DNA from: Candidatus Mediterraneibacter pullistercoris
GTDB taxonomy: Bacteria; Bacillota; Clostridia; Lachnospirales; Lachnospiraceae
Direction: 5' to 3'
Assembly: GCA_019116885.1 (NCBI GenBank)
Contig: DXAU01000060.1
Location: forward strand, 1-45,782
Length of the DNA stretch: 45,782 bases
Made by a program: the position numbers and the translations under genes. Shown here in pieces: positions 6,030 to 14,102 of this stretch. How positions within the stretch are numbered: the stretch's first letter is position 1; each line of letters starts with the position of its first letter. Below the pieces are notes generated by a model. That model was not told where the DNA came from. It was given only the letters and a program-made list of their open reading frames with translations, and did not search any database.

Positions 6030-7409
6030 ATGAAAGGTCAAAGGCTTACAAATAAACAGAAAAAGACGATATTCACGTTCCGTAAGTTCAGCGTGAATAT
6101 ATTCGCAGTTTTGATGGCGCTCGGCGCGGTTGCCGGACTGATGTTCTTCCTCCGGCCGGTTACTTCAGAGGTGGAAAAAAGGGCGCTGACGGAGTTTCCA
6201 AAGCCTTCTGTCAGCACGCTGCTAAACGGACAGTTCTTCTCGGATCTGTCTCTCTGGTATTCGGATACGTATCCTATGCGTGACGCTCTGATCGCCGGGG
6301 CACAGAAACTGGAAGGAGCCCGTGGAATCACACCGTCAACGATGATGGTCGGGAGCCGCCAGAAGAGCGATGAGATTCCATCAGCAGAAGAAGCGGAGAC
6401 AGAAACTCAGGAACAGACTGCGGCTCAGGAACAGACTGCGGCAGATACCGTAGATAAACAGGAACAGACAGTGGAAGAAATTTCTGCTCCGGACAGCCGT
6501 GCGATGGAAGCGGAGATCCAGAAACAGATTCAGCAGAATCTTTACGTTAAGGATGGGGCGGCCTATTCCCTTTACTATTACGACCAGTCGGCTGCGGATA
6601 TCTATACCACAGCTCTTAGCAAAGCAGCTGCAGAGTTAAAAGGCCAGACGGAAGTGTACTCCATCCTTGTTCCGAACAATTCAGGAGCTATGCTTACAGA
6701 GGAAGAGCTGACAGCTCTTGGCGGCGCTGACCAGAAGCAGGCGATCGATTACTATTATAGTCTTACAGATAACGTAAAGACGATAGATACCATTGATACA
6801 CTGCGGGAACACAATAATGAATATCTGTATTTCCGTACAGATCATCACTGGACGCAGCTTGCTGCATATTATGTGTATCAGAACTTTTGTGAACAAAAAG
6901 GAATCCAGCCGAACCAGCTGTCAGATTTTAAGAAAATGACATTTTCACCATTCCTTGGATCATTTTACCAGGAACTCCAGAATAAAGACATGGCTGCGAA
7001 TCCTGATTCGGTAGACGCCTATGTGCCTATGGCTACCAATGATCTGACTTTTTGGGAGAAAGACGGCTCTAAAGTAAACTGGAATGTGATCAGGGATGTG
7101 ACCGGATGGAACCAGAATTCGCTGTATTCGTGTTTTATCGGCGGAGACAAGCCGCTTGCGGTTATAAAAAACCCGAATATCAGCGACGGATCTTCCTGTG
7201 TTGTAGTGAAAGAGTCTTACGGGAACTGCTTTGTACCTTTTTTGGTCGATCATTACCAGACGGTCTATGTCATTGATTTCAGATATACACAGAATAATGT
7301 GATGGATTTTGTCAAAAAGTATCATGTCCAGGACCTTATTTTGATAAATAATATATCTATTATTGCAAGTGAAGATGTGTCGAAGACGATTGCGGGGCTT
7401 CTCGAATAA
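6030..7409 (+). CDS. DHHW family protein (AlgJ/AlgX-like acetylation partner)
   Basis: A 459-residue exported protein with one N-terminal membrane segment (about residues 22-42, NIFAVLMALGAVAGLMFFL). Its extracellular SGNH-like domain carries the signature YFRTDHHWTQLAAYY around residue 270, and a VVKESYGNCFVPFL block near residue 392 with the family serine. A Glu/Gln/Thr-rich linker at about residues 115-155 repeats EQTAAQ twice and probably forms a flexible spacer. It follows the MBOAT gene by 14 bases, so the two likely form one acetylation unit: the membrane enzyme delivers acetyl groups and this protein transfers or guides them onto the polymer. The role comes from family knowledge and context. 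Confidence 0.88.
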   Translation: MKGQRLTNKQKKTIFTFRKFSVNIFAVLMALGAVAGLMFFLRPVTSEVEKRALTEFPKPSVSTLLNGQFFSDLSLWYSDTYPMRDALIAGAQKLEGARGITPSTMMVGSRQKSDEIPSAEEAETETQEQTAAQEQTAADTVDKQEQTVEEISAPDSRAMEAEIQKQIQQNLYVKDGAAYSLYYYDQSAADIYTTALSKAAAELKGQTEVYSILVPNNSGAMLTEEELTALGGADQKQAIDYYYSLTDNVKTIDTIDTLREHNNEYLYFRTDHHWTQLAAYYVYQNFCEQKGIQPNQLSDFKKMTFSPFLGSFYQELQNKDMAANPDSVDAYVPMATNDLTFWEKDGSKVNWNVIRDVTGWNQNSLYSCFIGGDKPLAVIKNPNISDGSSCVVVKESYGNCFVPFLVDHYQTVYVIDFRYTQNNVMDFVKKYHVQDLILINNISIIASEDVSKTIAGLLE

Positions 7410-7501
7410 AGGTGCGTGAAGAAATGCAGATGCTGCGGGTCAAAAGGTAAGGAACGGACTTCAGATATCAAGGGAAAAAAAGAATCAGAGAAAAGGAGAG
7501 A

Positions 7502-7810
7502 ATGAGAATGGTACATCATATCGTAATGTGGAAATTTAAACCGGAGATCGAAGAAGAGAGAAAAGCAGAACTTAAAAGAGCAATGAGTGAGAATCTGACC
7601 GCCCTGGTCGGAAAGGTTCCGGGGCTTCTCACTGCGGAATTTATCGAAGAGCCTCTGCTGTCGGGCACTCATGACATAGCGCTTGTAACAACGCTTGAGA
7701 AAGCGTCAGATCTCCCGGTCTACGCAGAACATCCGGAACATGTGAAAGCGGCAGATACTTATGTGCGTCCTTATGTGACAGAGAGAGCCTGCCTTGACTA
7801 TGAAGACTGA
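7502..7810 (+). CDS. Dabb family (stress-responsive alpha-beta barrel) protein
   Basis: A small cytoplasmic protein of 102 residues. It has the Dabb pattern: an opening VHHIVMWKFK strand, a helix with PGLLTAEF, the strand HDIALVTTLE, and YAEHPEHVKAADTYVRPYV at the end. Such proteins form dimeric alpha-beta barrels, and few have known substrates. ATG 7502 follows AAAAGGAGAG at ideal spacing; a second ATG two codons later is also possible. It sits alone between the acetylation pair and the sporulation genes. A GC-rich hairpin without a T tract (about 7812-7836) lies after it. Confidence 0.85.
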   Translation: MRMVHHIVMWKFKPEIEEERKAELKRAMSENLTALVGKVPGLLTAEFIEEPLLSGTHDIALVTTLEKASDLPVYAEHPEHVKAADTYVRPYVTERACLDYED

Positions 7811-7838
7811 CTTCCCGGCGGGCTGTGCCGGAATTAAG

Positions 7839-7868
7839 GAATAGGACATTGTATGCCACACATATACT
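7839..7868 (+). promoter_or_regulatory. Candidate sigma-E promoter of yqfC
   Basis: GAATAGG (7839-7845) matches the first five positions of the sigma-E -35 pattern kmATATT. CATATACT (7861-7868) matches 7 of 8 positions of the -10 pattern CATACAHT, with 15 bases between. yqfC is a known sigma-E gene in Bacillus, which supports the reading. The -10 box overlaps the left arm of a perfect inverted repeat. Confidence 0.55.
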
Positions 7869-7894
7869 TGCTATAAAAGGCGTATGTGTGGCAT
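7853..7894. repeat. Perfect 12-bp inverted repeat around the yqfC start
   Basis: ATGCCACACATA (7853-7864) and TATGTGTGGCAT (7883-7894) are exact reverse complements separated by 18 bases. The left arm covers the start of the -10 box and the right arm contains the start codon ATG (7884-7886). In a read-through transcript the hairpin would place the ribosome binding site in the loop and bury the start codon. In DNA it could be an operator. Confidence 0.7.
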
Positions 7895-8186
7895 TTCTAT
7901 GGAAAGAGATCAGCTAAAAGAACGTCTGGCATCAGCTGCGGGTATGCCAAAGGATGTGACTATGAAAGCTGCGGTAGTCACTGTGCTCGGAGACTTCGAG
8001 GTATGCATAGAGAATTACCGCGGAATTACAGAATATACAGAGTGTCTTGTGCGGGTACAGACAAAGGGCGGTCAGATACGCCTGGCAGGGAAAGATCTCA
8101 GAGTGGAGTATTATACAAACGATGAGATGAAGATCACAGGAAAGATAGAATGTATTCAATTTGACAACAAGGGGGAGAGACCATGA
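7884..8186 (+). CDS. yqfC: Sporulation protein YqfC
   Basis: A 100-residue member of the YqfC family, made in the mother cell during sporulation in Bacillus, with no known activity. The core VTVLGDFEVCIENYRGITEY and IRLAGKDLRVEYYTNDEM is typical. Its neighbour yqfD in the same order confirms the call. I use ATG 7884 because AAAAGG lies 4-9 bases upstream; ATG 7899 lacks a ribosome binding site but would give a more usual N-terminus. The stop overlaps the yqfD start by four bases (ATGA), so the two are translationally coupled. A sigma-E promoter candidate lies just upstream. Confidence 0.88.
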   Translation: MCGISMERDQLKERLASAAGMPKDVTMKAAVVTVLGDFEVCIENYRGITEYTECLVRVQTKGGQIRLAGKDLRVEYYTNDEMKITGKIECIQFDNKGERP

Positions 8187-9439
8187 TCCGGTCATTCATC
8201 CGTTACCTCAAAGGATATGTAAAGATCCGGGCAGAGGGTTTTTCTCCGGAGCGTTTCCTGAATATGTGTTCTTACCATCAGATCTTTATCTGGGGGATGA
8301 AACCGTGCGGAAATGGATATGAGATGTGTATGAGTATCAGGGATTTCAGGAGATTGAAGCCTCTTGCAAAGAAGACGCATACCAGGATCGTTCTGTCAGG
8401 AAGATATGGATTCCCTTTCTTTTTGTTCCGGTACCGGAAGAGGAGAGCTTTTTTCATCGGAGCATTTCTGTGCGTGGTGCTGATAAAGACGTATTCCCTT
8501 TTTATATGGGATATCCATTTCGAGGGAAACAGCAGATGGCCGGACGAGACGCTTTCAGAATATCTGCGGAGCGAGGGGGTTTCTCCCCTCATGTTAAAGA
8601 GCCGGGTTGACTGTCCGGGTATTGTAAAAAATATCAGAAAAGAATATAATGATATCGTTTGGGTGTCTGCCTCTATAGATGGGAGCAGGCTCAAGATACA
8701 GATAAAGGAGAATGAAGACACTTTCCCGCAGGAAAACGTCGATGTCTCGGGAGAGGAGACTCCGACAGATCTGATCGCATCGTCAGACGGTGTTATAACG
8801 AGTATCGTGACGCGCTCCGGCGTTCCCCAGGTCCATGTGGGCGACAGGGTGAAAAAAGGAGATCTCCTTGTCCTTGGCAGGGTAGACGTGGTTGATGACA
8901 GCGGAGAAGTGACAGGATATCAGTATCAGAGATCCGATGCGGATATCTTTGCAGATACGACGATGGAATACCGGGATGAAATCTCCCTGACATACAAGGA
9001 GAAAGTGTACGATGGAAAGGAAAAGTATCTGCCTTATGTGCGTTTTCGTGATTATACGATATCGGTAGGAAGTCTTGCGAATAAATATGATCACAGCGAA
9101 GTGATTTCAAAGGAGCAGCCGCTGAAAGCAGGAGAGAACTTTTATCTGCCCGTCTCTCTGGGACTAAAGACAGCGAAGTCCTATGCTTTTGAGGAGAAAA
9201 AGTACTCGGAGGAAGAGGTGAGGGCGCTTCTGAGCAGGAACTTTGAACGCTTTTATGATGATTTGGCTGAAAAAGGTGTTCAAATTAAGGGGAATAATGT
9301 TAAAATACATCTGTATGCGGATTCTGCTGTGGCCTCGGGAACACTTAATATGAATGAGAGGATCACAGAAGAAGCAGATACGGAAATATTGACGATTGAA
9401 AGGAAAGAAACAGATGAGTCTGTCGGAACTGATGATTGA
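8183..9439 (+). CDS. yqfD: Sporulation protein YqfD
   Basis: A 418-residue sporulation membrane protein. An N-terminal domain (about residues 1-85) is followed by a membrane segment around residues 90-110 (AFFIGAFLCVVLIKTYSLF). A POTRA-like stretch (HFEGNSRWPDETLSEYLRSE) comes next, then a large domain that would face the intermembrane space. Known for its engulfment-stage expression beside yqfC in Bacillus; the biochemical role is not established. It overlaps yqfC at its start and phoH at its end, so yqfC-yqfD-phoH-ybeY reads as one operon. The C-terminal tail is acidic. Confidence 0.9.
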   Translation: MIRSFIRYLKGYVKIRAEGFSPERFLNMCSYHQIFIWGMKPCGNGYEMCMSIRDFRRLKPLAKKTHTRIVLSGRYGFPFFLFRYRKRRAFFIGAFLCVVLIKTYSLFIWDIHFEGNSRWPDETLSEYLRSEGVSPLMLKSRVDCPGIVKNIRKEYNDIVWVSASIDGSRLKIQIKENEDTFPQENVDVSGEETPTDLIASSDGVITSIVTRSGVPQVHVGDRVKKGDLLVLGRVDVVDDSGEVTGYQYQRSDADIFADTTMEYRDEISLTYKEKVYDGKEKYLPYVRFRDYTISVGSLANKYDHSEVISKEQPLKAGENFYLPVSLGLKTAKSYAFEEKKYSEEEVRALLSRNFERFYDDLAEKGVQIKGNNVKIHLYADSAVASGTLNMNERITEEADTEILTIERKETDESVGTDD

Positions 9440-10412
9440 CATACCGGCTGAACATGAGGCGAATGTGTTCGGACAGTTTGACACATATGCAAAGAAGCTG
9501 GAGCGCACTTTCCATGTTACGCTGATCGCTCGGGACGGAAACACGAAGATCGTGGGGGAGAGCGCGGCCGCACAGAAAGCTCTGCGCGTGCTCACCCAGC
9601 TTCTGGAACTGTCCAGGAGAGGCAATATGATAACGGAGCAGAATGTGGACTATGCCATATCTCTCGTCTACGAAGATCACGAAGAGGGGATCGTGGAGAT
9701 TGACAAAGAGATGATCTGTCATACACTGCAGGGAAAGCCTGTCAAACCAAAGACGCTGGGACAGAAGAAATATGTTGACGCCATAAAAAATGAAATGATT
9801 ACCTTCGGACTCGGGCCTGCGGGGACAGGCAAGACATATCTTGCCATGGCTATGGCGATCACTTCATTCAAACAAAATGAAGTAAACCGGATCATACTGA
9901 CCCGTCCGGCCATCGAGGCCGGCGAGAAACTGGGATTCCTTCCCGGAGATCTTCAGAGCAAGATTGATCCATATCTGCGCCCTCTCTACGATGCTCTTTA
10001 TGAGATCATGGGAGCGGACAGTTTTATAAAGAATTCGGAAAAAGGCCTCATCGAGGTAGCGCCTCTGGCATACATGAGAGGCCGGACGCTGGACAATGCG
10101 TTTATCATTCTTGACGAGGCACAGAATACAACGCCTGCCCAGATGAAAATGTTCCTGACACGTATCGGCTTTGGCTCAAAAGTCGTCATCACAGGTGATT
10201 CCACACAGAAAGACCTCCCGGCTGGAGCTGTCTCAGGACTTGATGTAGCGGTCAATGTGGTAAAAGATCTTGAGGGGATCAGTATCTGTACGCTTACCAG
10301 CAGGGATGTCGTGCGTCATCCTCTCGTACAGAAGATCGTCAAAGCATATGACGACTACGAAAAGAAAAGCGCGGGGCGCACCAGGGAGAACAGCAGGAGG
10401 AAGAGATCATGA
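9414..10412 (+). CDS. phoH: PhoH family ATPase
   Basis: A cytoplasmic P-loop ATPase of 332 residues, usual for the PhoH/PhoL group. Walker A is GPAGTGKTYLA near residues 133-143 and Walker B is FIILDEAQN near residue 232, followed by an ITGDSTQKDLP sensor-like block. PhoH proteins are linked to RNA metabolism and, in phoH-ybeY pairs, to ribosome maturation. The start is taken at ATG 9414 (AAAGGAAAG upstream), inside the yqfD frame. A TTG six codons earlier is possible. The stop overlaps the ybeY start (ATGA). The C-terminus is strongly basic. Confidence 0.92.
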   Translation: MSLSELMIDIPAEHEANVFGQFDTYAKKLERTFHVTLIARDGNTKIVGESAAAQKALRVLTQLLELSRRGNMITEQNVDYAISLVYEDHEEGIVEIDKEMICHTLQGKPVKPKTLGQKKYVDAIKNEMITFGLGPAGTGKTYLAMAMAITSFKQNEVNRIILTRPAIEAGEKLGFLPGDLQSKIDPYLRPLYDALYEIMGADSFIKNSEKGLIEVAPLAYMRGRTLDNAFIILDEAQNTTPAQMKMFLTRIGFGSKVVITGDSTQKDLPAGAVSGLDVAVNVVKDLEGISICTLTSRDVVRHPLVQKIVKAYDDYEKKSAGRTRENSRRKRS

Positions 10413-10918
10413 GTCTGTATATAGAGAAAGAAGGCGGGGGGACAGGGCTGCCTTTTGACGAAGAGGAGATCGCTTCTCTGGTGGTGGAGGCGTCGCTTGA
10501 ATATATCGGATGCCCCTATGAGGCTGAAATAGATCTTCTCCTTACACATGATGCACAGATCAGGGAGATGAACCGCGATCACCGCGGCATCGACCGCGCA
10601 ACAGATGTGCTCTCATTTCCCATGCTGGAGCTGGAGCATCCAGGGGACTTCTCGCAGATTGACGAAAAGACTGGTGAAGCATTTCATCCTGAGACGGGGG
10701 AACTGATGCTCGGGGACATTGTGATCTCTGTTGACAGAGTACTGGCTCAGGCAGAAGAATACGGGCACTCCCCCAAACGGGAGTATGCTTTCCTCATCGC
10801 TCACAGTATGCTCCATCTGTTTGGATATGATCACATGGAAGAGGAAGAGCGGAAGATCATGGAGCAGAAACAGCGGGACATCATGGAGAAAATTAATATC
10901 CACCGGCAGGATGCCTGA
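10409..10918 (+). CDS. ybeY: Endoribonuclease YbeY
   Basis: A 169-residue metal-dependent RNase required for 16S rRNA 3'-end maturation and ribosome quality control. The zinc signature is HSMLHLFGYDH near residue 132, with the three histidines spaced as in the family. The TDVLSFP block near residue 67 is also characteristic. It is translationally coupled to phoH. The genes dgkA and era, which follow ybeY in many Firmicutes, are absent here; a SpoVB-type flippase follows instead. Confidence 0.95.
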   Translation: MSLYIEKEGGGTGLPFDEEEIASLVVEASLEYIGCPYEAEIDLLLTHDAQIREMNRDHRGIDRATDVLSFPMLELEHPGDFSQIDEKTGEAFHPETGELMLGDIVISVDRVLAQAEEYGHSPKREYAFLIAHSMLHLFGYDHMEEEERKIMEQKQRDIMEKINIHRQDA

Positions 10919-10939
10919 TACGATACAAGGAGGACTTAC

Positions 10940-12622
10940 ATGTCTGATACACCGAGGAACAGAATAAGGAAATCCAGAGGGGATGACTATATAGTACAGG
11001 GTTCAATCCTTGCAGCAGCGGTCGTTATAACCAAAGTGATCGGTGTTGTCTACCGTATCCCCCTGACAAATCTCCTGGGGGATGAAGGAAACGGCTTCTA
11101 TGGATACGCATATCAGGTCTATGCATTCGCTCTTATGATATCATCTTTGAGCCTGCCGACTGCAGTGTCTAAACTGGTGTCAACAAGAGTGGCGTCAGGA
11201 CAGAAGAGAAACGCATTCCGCGCGTTCCTCTGTTCCCTTCTGTTTGCAGTAATTGTGGGATTTATCGTTTCTCTTGTTATCTTTCTTGGAGCAGGAGCAA
11301 TATCGGAACATATGATGAAGGCTCCGCTGAGCGTATATGCCCTGCGCGTGCTGGCCCCGGGGCTGTTCATCGTGGCAGTGATGGCAGTTCTGCGCGGATA
11401 CTTCCAGGGTCTTGGAACAATGATGCCGACTGCTGTTTCGCAGGTCATAGAGCAGATTTTCAATGCTGTTGTCAGTATTGTGGGAGCGGGAGTGCTCTTT
11501 GATATCGGAGCACGGGTCGGCGAGGAGAGAGGAGAGGAACTTTTGGGTCCGGCCTACGGCGCTGCCGGCGGTACTCTGGGAACAGTGATAGGAGCGCTTA
11601 CCGGCCTTATTTTCCTGCTCTTTGTACTATGGATGTTCAAAAGCGTGATAAAGCAGCAGTTGAAACGGGACAGGACACGCAAGAGAGAATCTTACAGTCA
11701 TCTGCTTAAAGCGCTCATAATGATTGCGGTACCGGTAATATTCAGTACTGCGATCTACAATATCAACCAGATTATAGATCTGACTGTGTTCAACCACATC
11801 ATGGATGCACAGGGATATTCCGAACAGGAGTATATCGCGCTGCAGGGGATCTATACCGGGAAATACGATCCGCTGATCAATGTCCCGATGTCAATCCCCT
11901 ATGCGATCAGCTCTTCCATAGTTCCTAGCCTTACGGCTACGGTGATGACAAGAGACAGACGCCGGACGCACTATCAGATCGATCAGACGCTTCGTCTGAC
12001 AACGATCATGACGATCCCGAGCTGCGTTGGATTTATCGTCCTCGCATCGCCGCTTATGGTCCTGCTCTACAATGATCCGGGCGCGACTCCGGCGAATCTG
12101 CTCATGCTTGGAGCTATAGTGATTGTTCTCTATGGATGGTCGTCTATTACGAACTCCATACTGCACGGGCTCAACTATATGTCGAGTCCGGCCAAGAATG
12201 CCGCTGTTGCGCTCGTGATACACCTTATCGCTTTCGTACTTATGCTGACGGTGTTCAAGATGAACGTCTATGCGCTGGTGGGAAGCAATATTGTGTTCGC
12301 ACTCATCATGTGTTGTCTCAACCAGAGGAAGATCCGGAAAGTGTGCGGGTTCAGGCTGGATATCGTGCGGATGTTTGGCAAGCCTCTTCTCGCGGCGGTT
12401 ATAATGGGAGTCATTACATATTTGGTACACCTTGGGCTGGATATGCTGATCGGCGGCAGAGTAATCCCGACTGTAGCGGCGATCCTTGCAGCAATCATCG
12501 TTTATGTCTTCCTGATTCTCAAGATGGGAACGCTTTCTGACGATGATATCCTGGCACTCCCGATGGGGGCAAGGATTCTGCGGTTTTGCAGGAAACTGAA
12601 CCTGATACCGTCCGGAAGATAG
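10940..12622 (+). CDS. spoVB: SpoVB/MurJ-type polysaccharide flippase
   Basis: A 560-residue membrane protein of the MOP/MATE flippase superfamily with about 14 hydrophobic segments. The opening block (VITKVIGVVYRIPLTNLLG, then an FYGYAYQVY block) is typical of the SpoVB/YtgP group that moves lipid-linked cell-wall precursors across the membrane. SpoVB acts in spore cortex formation, and relatives act in vegetative peptidoglycan synthesis; sequence alone does not separate them. ATG 10940 follows ACAAGGAGG. The position after yqfC-yqfD-phoH-ybeY and before a BofC-like gene favours a sporulation role mildly. Confidence 0.8.
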   Translation: MSDTPRNRIRKSRGDDYIVQGSILAAAVVITKVIGVVYRIPLTNLLGDEGNGFYGYAYQVYAFALMISSLSLPTAVSKLVSTRVASGQKRNAFRAFLCSLLFAVIVGFIVSLVIFLGAGAISEHMMKAPLSVYALRVLAPGLFIVAVMAVLRGYFQGLGTMMPTAVSQVIEQIFNAVVSIVGAGVLFDIGARVGEERGEELLGPAYGAAGGTLGTVIGALTGLIFLLFVLWMFKSVIKQQLKRDRTRKRESYSHLLKALIMIAVPVIFSTAIYNINQIIDLTVFNHIMDAQGYSEQEYIALQGIYTGKYDPLINVPMSIPYAISSSIVPSLTATVMTRDRRRTHYQIDQTLRLTTIMTIPSCVGFIVLASPLMVLLYNDPGATPANLLMLGAIVIVLYGWSSITNSILHGLNYMSSPAKNAAVALVIHLIAFVLMLTVFKMNVYALVGSNIVFALIMCCLNQRKIRKVCGFRLDIVRMFGKPLLAAVIMGVITYLVHLGLDMLIGGRVIPTVAAILAAIIVYVFLILKMGTLSDDDILALPMGARILRFCRKLNLIPSGR

Positions 12623-12665
12623 AACGGGAAGAACTGAATAAAAAGTGAAAAAAGGCCAATACTGT

Positions 12666-13061
12666 ATGAAAAAGGATGTGGAGACAATGAGATCAAGATA
12701 CATTATTGGCTTTTTTGCGGTATTTCTCATATTTGCCCTGCTGCTCTCAGCCGGCTATAAGATGACATATGACCGTGTGGCAGAGAGACAGACTGCCAGG
12801 GAAGAAAACACGGATGCGCGGAGCATCACCGCAGAGGGGGAAGCTGTGCAGGAGACGGAAGACGGCAAAGAGGAAGGATATTATCTGTGCGAACTCCAGG
12901 GATTTGTCGTAGTATACCTGAAAGACCGGGAGACGATATATGAATTTACGGAGATACCGGTATCCGATCTGCCGGAGGAAGTACAGCAGGAAATCGTATC
13001 CGGCAAGTATATCTCCAGTCAGGAAGAACTGTATGCTTTTCTTGAAAATTATTCAAGCTGA
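12666..13061 (+). CDS. Membrane-anchored protein with BofC-like C-terminal domain
   Basis: A protein of about 131 residues with one N-terminal membrane segment (YIIGFFAVFLIFALLLSAG), an acidic linker and a compact external domain. The domain contains GYYLCELQGFVVVYLKDRE, then TIYEFTEI and a SSQEELYAFLENYSS end. This C-terminal block resembles the domain of BofC, the forespore protein that restrains SpoIVB in Bacillus, but it is a distant match and the function should be taken as unknown. Starts at GTG 12645, ATG 12666 and ATG 12687 are in frame. The last has the best ribosome binding site (GTGGAG); 12666 keeps the lysine before the membrane segment. Confidence 0.65.
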   Translation: MKKDVETMRSRYIIGFFAVFLIFALLLSAGYKMTYDRVAERQTAREENTDARSITAEGEAVQETEDGKEEGYYLCELQGFVVVYLKDRETIYEFTEIPVSDLPEEVQQEIVSGKYISSQEELYAFLENYSS

Positions 13062-13069
13062 CGGACGTC

Positions 13070-13098
13070 TGGACGAACACAGGAAAATAGTGTATAAT
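13070..13098 (+). promoter_or_regulatory. Sigma-A type promoter upstream of the DUF896 gene
   Basis: TGGACG (-35), a 17-bp spacer and TATAAT (-10, 13093-13098). It would start a transcript covering DUF896, 5-formyl-THF cyclo-ligase, DUF4250 and miaB. Confidence 0.6.
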
Positions 13099-13131
13099 AC
13101 AGTATCTTAATGTGCTTTGAAAGGAACAGAT

Positions 13132-13353
13132 ATGGATAAACAGAAGATAGACAGGATCAATGAACTGTATCGCAGATCAAAAGCCGAGGGACTTACAGAG
13201 GAAGAACAAAAAGAACAAAAGATATTGAGAAAAGAATACCTCGATGCGGTGAGAAGAAATCTCCGCTCTCAGTTAAATAATATCGATATTGAAGAAAAAG
13301 ATGGAACGGTCGTGAATCTTGGTGAAAAGTACGGAAACAAAAAAGGAAATTAG
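13132..13353 (+). CDS. DUF896 family protein (YnzC-like)
   Basis: A 73-residue helical protein of the DUF896/YnzC family. The family pattern is clear: KIDRINELYRRSKAEGLTEE, then a charged helix with LRKEYLDAVRRNLRSQL. YnzC has a two-helix hairpin fold and is expressed in the SOS response in Bacillus, but its role is unknown. ATG 13132 follows AAAGGAA at good spacing; the ATG five codons earlier lacks one. Its end overlaps the next gene by about 30 bases in another frame. Confidence 0.9.
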   Translation: MDKQKIDRINELYRRSKAEGLTEEEQKEQKILRKEYLDAVRRNLRSQLNNIDIEEKDGTVVNLGEKYGNKKGN

Positions 13354-13918
13354 GAAGAATTTTCTGAGCATGCGCAGCGGGATGCCTGAGGAAGAAATGG
13401 AGCGCGCAGGAGAGGCGGTCACAGACAGGATCTTAAGCAGCAGGTCATATGAGGATGTCCGATTTCTATACTGCTATGTCTCTTACGGCAGCGAGGTAGA
13501 TACGCGCCGTCTTATAGAAGAATCACTGAAAAGAGGAAAGAGAGTGGCGGTTCCGCGGGTGCGCGGCAGACACAGGATGGATTTCTGCTTTATAAGGAGC
13601 ATGGCTGACCTGAGCCCGGGGTATAAAGGGATACCTGAGCCGGGTCCTTGGTGCAGGAAAGCTCCTGTGCCGTTTGAGGAGACGCTCGTCATCGTGCCGG
13701 GGATCGCATTTGACCGCTCGGGCGGCAGGATTGGATACGGAGGCGGATATTACGACACATATCTTGCCGGGAAGACCAAATGCATAAAGGCCGCGGCCGC
13801 TTATTCCATGCAGATTACGGAGCAGATTCCGACGGAGCCATCGGATGTAAAGATGGATCTGATCATAACAGAAAAGGAGCTGATCGTATGTTCTCAGGAC
13901 TGCCGGGAGATCCGGTGA
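13322..13918 (+). CDS. 5-formyltetrahydrofolate cyclo-ligase
   Basis: A cytoplasmic enzyme of about 198 residues that converts 5-formyl-THF to 5,10-methenyl-THF using ATP, returning stored folate to one-carbon metabolism. The signature GRIGYGGGYYDTYLA near residue 137 is the folate/ATP-binding loop, and VIVPGIAFD precedes it as expected. The N-terminal KKEIRKNFLSMR helix is also typical. There is no ATG: GTG 13322 or TTG 13319 inside the end of DUF896 are the possible starts, so expression probably depends on coupling to the upstream gene. DUF4250 begins inside its 3' end. Confidence 0.92.
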   Translation: MKSTETKKEIRKNFLSMRSGMPEEEMERAGEAVTDRILSSRSYEDVRFLYCYVSYGSEVDTRRLIEESLKRGKRVAVPRVRGRHRMDFCFIRSMADLSPGYKGIPEPGPWCRKAPVPFEETLVIVPGIAFDRSGGRIGYGGGYYDTYLAGKTKCIKAAAAYSMQITEQIPTEPSDVKMDLIITEKELIVCSQDCREIR

Positions 13919-14070
13919 TGCTGTTAAGCGTCATAAATACAAAACTCAGAGATCACTATCCCACGCTCGAGGCTCTCTGTGATGATTTGCAGATAGACAG
14001 CAGAGAACTTACAGACCGGCTTGGTGCGATAGATTATGCGTATGACGCTGCATGCAATCAGTTTGTGTGA
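13888..14070 (+). CDS. DUF4250 domain protein
   Basis: A 60-residue protein of the DUF4250 family common in Lachnospiraceae. Diagnostic features are DPVMLLSVINTKLRDHY near the start and the ending IDYAYDAACNQFV. No function is known. ATG 13888 is preceded by AAAAGGAG at correct spacing; the longer upstream frame is just out-of-frame reading through the cyclo-ligase gene. It overlaps the cyclo-ligase gene by 31 bases and is followed by miaB. Confidence 0.88.
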   Translation: MFSGLPGDPVMLLSVINTKLRDHYPTLEALCDDLQIDSRELTDRLGAIDYAYDAACNQFV

Positions 14071-14102
14071 CACACGAATACATATCAGACACAGGAGATA
14101 AA

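Noticed and set aside
7379-7385. TGTCGAA inside the DHHW gene as a Spo0A site
   Set aside because: Single site within coding sequence, not near a promoter; a 7-mer is expected several times by chance in this window.
13319-13353. Frameshift or fusion between DUF896 and the cyclo-ligase
   Set aside because: Both proteins are full length with intact motifs, so this is an ordinary gene overlap.
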